A stretch of 64,000 nucleotides of DNA, from positions 1 through 64,000 of the forward strand of contig JBBDIG010000028.1 in the NCBI GenBank assembly GCA_040880525.1, written 5' to 3'. The notes below the pieces were generated by a model that saw only the letters and a list, made by a program, of their open reading frames with translations, made no database searches and was not told where the DNA came from. Both the position numbers and the translations under genes were made by a program. The DNA comes from Bacteroidia bacterium (GTDB lineage Bacteria > Bacteroidota > Bacteroidia > CAILMK01 > JBBDIG01). This document shows positions 61,828 through 64,000 of this stretch, piece after piece (position 1 is the stretch's first letter; each line of letters opens with the position of its first letter).

Positions 61828-62652
61828 TTAATCATTTTGTCCACCTGCAATTTGCTGCACAATGTCCTTCGTCATTCCGGAGCTGCTGAAGCCACCGTCA
61901 TGATACAGGTTTTGCATGGTGACCATGCGGGTGTAATCGCTGAAAAGGGAGATGCAGAATTCGGCACAACTGGAAGCGCTGGCATTTCCCAGGGGAGACA
62001 TTTTATCAGCATAATCAAAAAATACATCGAAGCCTGAAACGCCTGTTCCTGCTGTGGTTTTGGTGGGCGACTGCGAAACAGAGTTTATTCGTACACCTTT
62101 TTCCCTGCCATAGAAATAGCCGAAACTGCGGACGATGCTTTCGAGCAATGCCTTTGCCTGCGCCATGTCGCTGTAATCAGGAAAGGTGCGCTGAGCGGCA
62201 ATATAGGTGAGGGTCACCACAGAAGCATTTTGGTTCAGCGCATCCAGCTTCCAGGCCGTTTGAAGAACCTTGTGCAGTGAGAGTGCGGATATGTCCAGCG
62301 TTTTCTGAAAGAAGTCATAATTGAGGTCTGTGTATTCACGCTTCTTCCTCACGTTGGGAGACATGCCAATGGAGTGAAGAACGAAATCCAGCTTTCCACC
62401 CAGGGTTTCCATGGTTTCGGTCAGCAGCTTTTCCAGGTCCTCCACCGAAGTAGCATCAGCAGTGATGATCTCTGCATTGCATTTTTCAGCTAAGTCTTTA
62501 AGCTTGCCCAGCCTCATGGCTATGGGCGCATTGCTCAGTACAAATTTTCCCTGCTCCTCGTGCGCTTTTTCCGCTACTGCCCATGCAATTGAGCTTTCAT
62601 CCAGCGCTCCAAAAATCAACCCCCGTTTTCCCTTGAGTAAGTTATTTGCCAT
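61828..62652 (-). CDS. fabI: Enoyl-ACP reductase FabI
   Basis: A 274-residue SDR-family enzyme. The NADH-binding region reads GKRGLIFGALDESSIAWAVAE. The active-site Tyr/Lys pair is in FPDYSDMAQAKALLES (Tyr, six residues, Lys). SVSQSPTKTTAG corresponds to the flexible loop with the INxxSPTxT-like pattern. It reduces enoyl-ACP in fatty acid elongation. The C-terminal tail is slightly longer than in E. coli FabI. Confidence 0.94.
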   Translation of the reverse strand: MANNLLKGKRGLIFGALDESSIAWAVAEKAHEEQGKFVLSNAPIAMRLGKLKDLAEKCNAEIITADATSVEDLEKLLTETMETLGGKLDFVLHSIGMSPNVRKKREYTDLNYDFFQKTLDISALSLHKVLQTAWKLDALNQNASVVTLTYIAAQRTFPDYSDMAQAKALLESIVRSFGYFYGREKGVRINSVSQSPTKTTAGTGVSGFDVFFDYADKMSPLGNASASSCAEFCISLFSDYTRMVTMQNLYHDGGFSSSGMTKDIVQQIAGGQND

Positions 62653-62689
62653 AATCCCTGGTTTTTTGTTTCCGTAAACTAATAGGCGG

Positions 62690-62697
62690 CAAAAATA
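62690..62697 (-). promoter_or_regulatory. Candidate -7 box for fabI
   Basis: On the minus strand TATTTTTG fits TAnnTTTG, 37 bp upstream of the fabI start. No -33 element was evident. Confidence 0.35.
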
Positions 62698-62762
62698 GGT
62701 TTTGATATTCTTATGGAATGAAAAAATTCCGGGTATTTATTCATCACTATTTTTAATTGGTA

Positions 62763-62806
62763 AAGGCTCAATAGCGTAAGGTTTAAACCTTACGATATTG
62801 AGCCTT
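62763..62806. repeat. Dispersed palindrome, copy 2
   Basis: A 44-bp palindrome with one mismatch. Left half starts AAGGCTCAATAGCGTAAGG, right half ends CCTTACGATATTGAGCCTT, centre GTTTAAAC. It shares the core with 18565-18600. It lies between fabI and the SulP gene. Confidence 0.92.
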
Positions 62807-62889
62807 CATTTCCACCCGTTAGCGCGCGTTTAGCGATTAATGTAACGCGTGCTCTCCGTAAAATACCAATAGCACCTTTTTAATTAATA

Positions 62890-64000
62890 TTAAAGTTCAA
62901 AAGTGCGGACCGGTTCCTTTTCTTTAAATTTATAAGAATCGGGATGCTTGAGTACCACGCGTCCAAAATGCTTAACAGGATCATGGGATTGTTCCTTCTT
63001 CAGTCCGATCAGATCCAGCCTGATGTTTCGTGTATGTGCATTCGCATCAAAATCTTCAATGATCTCCAGCACATCCGGGTGGATGGTATTGGTTTGAGAG
63101 GCATCAATGATCACATGCGCCCCGTCAGGCAATTGATTCAGCGTACGTGAAATACTGGCTTTATTAAGAAAGGTAACATCCTCTGATAATTGAATTTTCA
63201 GTGGTTTGCCGTTTACATAATCCCTTAAATGAAAATGATAAGGTGTTTTATAATTGTTCCATAAAATATGAATGATCGCCACGATGAGGCCTAATCCAAT
63301 GCCGATAAGCAGATCAGTAAATACGAGGCCGAGAATGGTAACCATAAATGGAATAAACTGAGACCTTCCGCTGAGATACATTTCTTTGAACAGGGCCGGT
63401 TTCGCCAGTTTGTAGCCCACCATAAAGAGAATTGCGGCCAGCGATGCCAGCGGGATCAGGTTCAATACATTCGGTACGGCCATGACGAAAACCAGCAATA
63501 ATATGCCATGAAAAAATGCGGATGCTTTTGTTTTTCCGCCAGACTGCACATTGGCGGAGCTCCGCACAATGACCTGCGTAATAGGCATACCGCCAATAAG
63601 ACCGGATACCATATTTCCTGCACCCTGCGCCATCAGTTCGCGATTGGTTGAGGTTACTCTTTTTTGCGGATCCAGTTTATCAACGGCTTCTACTGACAGG
63701 AGCGTTTCGAGGCTCGCAACTACCGCTATGGTAAGCGCCACAATATAAACCTGTGGATTCGACCATTGCGTAAAATCAGGGAAAGTAAACTGTCTGAAAA
63801 ATCCGGCAATGGAATCAGCTACGGGTATAGAAACAACCTGATCGGTCCTCAGCGAAAAGAAATCCATGTCCATAAACAGCATATTCAGCAAAATACCTGA
63901 AACCACGACCACCAGCGGTCCCTGCACCAGATTTATGAAAGGCAGTTTTTTCATAAAAGGCCGCTCCCAAAGGATGAGGATTGTCATAGAAAAAATGGCG
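62890..64000 (-). CDS. SulP family anion transporter, partial
   Basis: The right edge of the window cuts the gene: the frame stays open through position 64000 and the visible 365 or so residues begin in the middle of the membrane domain. Motifs include LETLLSVEAVDKLDPQKRVTS split over the linker, and LIGGMPITQVIVRSSANVQSGGKTKASAFFHG. A C-terminal STAS domain (about the last 100 visible residues, DGAHVIIDASQTNTIHPDVLEIIEDF) follows. SulP proteins transport sulfate, bicarbonate or chloride. Substrate not determined. Confidence 0.9.
   Translation of the reverse strand, partial: AIFSMTILILWERPFMKKLPFINLVQGPLVVVVSGILLNMLFMDMDFFSLRTDQVVSIPVADSIAGFFRQFTFPDFTQWSNPQVYIVALTIAVVASLETLLSVEAVDKLDPQKRVTSTNRELMAQGAGNMVSGLIGGMPITQVIVRSSANVQSGGKTKASAFFHGILLLVFVMAVPNVLNLIPLASLAAILFMVGYKLAKPALFKEMYLSGRSQFIPFMVTILGLVFTDLLIGIGLGLIVAIIHILWNNYKTPYHFHLRDYVNGKPLKIQLSEDVTFLNKASISRTLNQLPDGAHVIIDASQTNTIHPDVLEIIEDFDANAHTRNIRLDLIGLKKEQSHDPVKHFGRVVLKHPDSYKFKEKEPVRTFEL

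Overview
The window looks like chromosomal DNA of a free-living member of the Bacteroidota outside the Bacteroidales. Several exported proteins end in type IX secretion (T9SS) sorting domains. There is a PheT/ZapA/RNase Y gene block and outer-membrane beta-barrels of the PorT-like type. Putative promoter -7 boxes fit TAnnTTTG, and good Shine-Dalgarno sequences are scarce. TGA is a normal stop codon here. No rRNA, tRNA, CRISPR array, transposase or integrase was recognised.

Layout. 0.2-3.1 kb: VOC protein, RDD membrane protein, GreA-like factor and a cyclopropane-fatty-acid-synthase-like methyltransferase. 3.3-6.4 kb: an accessory insert (PadR regulator plus HAAS-type membrane protein, then an ABC permease/ATPase pair) bracketed by a 497-bp direct duplication of the methyltransferase gene 3' end. 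6.8-9.3 kb: short NfeD and an M14 carboxypeptidase. 9.5-12.8 kb: a two-gene unit, a duplicated DUF1538 membrane protein followed by a protein that reads as three PII-like units. 12.9-15.2 kb: LysM glucosaminidase and an O-methyltransferase. 15.5-18.4 kb: two T9SS cargo proteins, one resembling a copper monooxygenase with a heme-like N-terminal motif. 19.3-21.0 kb: an AAA ATPase/TOPRIM (DUF4276-like) pair that resembles phage-defence modules. 21.3-23.6 kb: a putative barrel and an exported unknown. 23.8-27.1 kb: mutS2, whose last 123 bp are duplicated around a MazEF-type toxin-antitoxin pair with a nonsense codon in the toxin. 27.3-29.2 kb: a T9SS beta-propeller and a second, decayed toxin-antitoxin pair. 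29.3-37.5 kb: M23 peptidase, FAH-family hydrolase, L,D-transpeptidase, RqcH-like NFACT protein, metallo-hydrolase and a PAS histidine kinase/response regulator pair. 37.6-42.3 kb: pheT - coiled-coil gene - zapA - rny. 42.4-48.7 kb: reductase, then a surface-glycan-like locus (GT-C-type membrane protein, Wzx-type flippase, CapA, asparagine-synthase-like protein). 48.8-56.9 kb: queA and a 2146-residue T9SS adhesin-like protein. 57.4-64 kb: arfB, long NfeD with a barrel protein, a ligase-associated exonuclease, a cysteine-rich copper-storage-like protein, fabI and a SulP transporter cut by the window edge.

The most unusual features are structural. Two unrelated genes (the methyltransferase and mutS2) carry a copy of their own 3' end on the far side of an accessory cargo. 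A family of hairpin-rich intergenic elements occurs four times, once inside a toxin gene. A near-perfect palindrome occurs twice. The DUF1538/triple-PII pair and the ATPase/TOPRIM pair are the best candidates for poorly described functional systems. All identifications come from reading the sequence by eye, and no database search was run.
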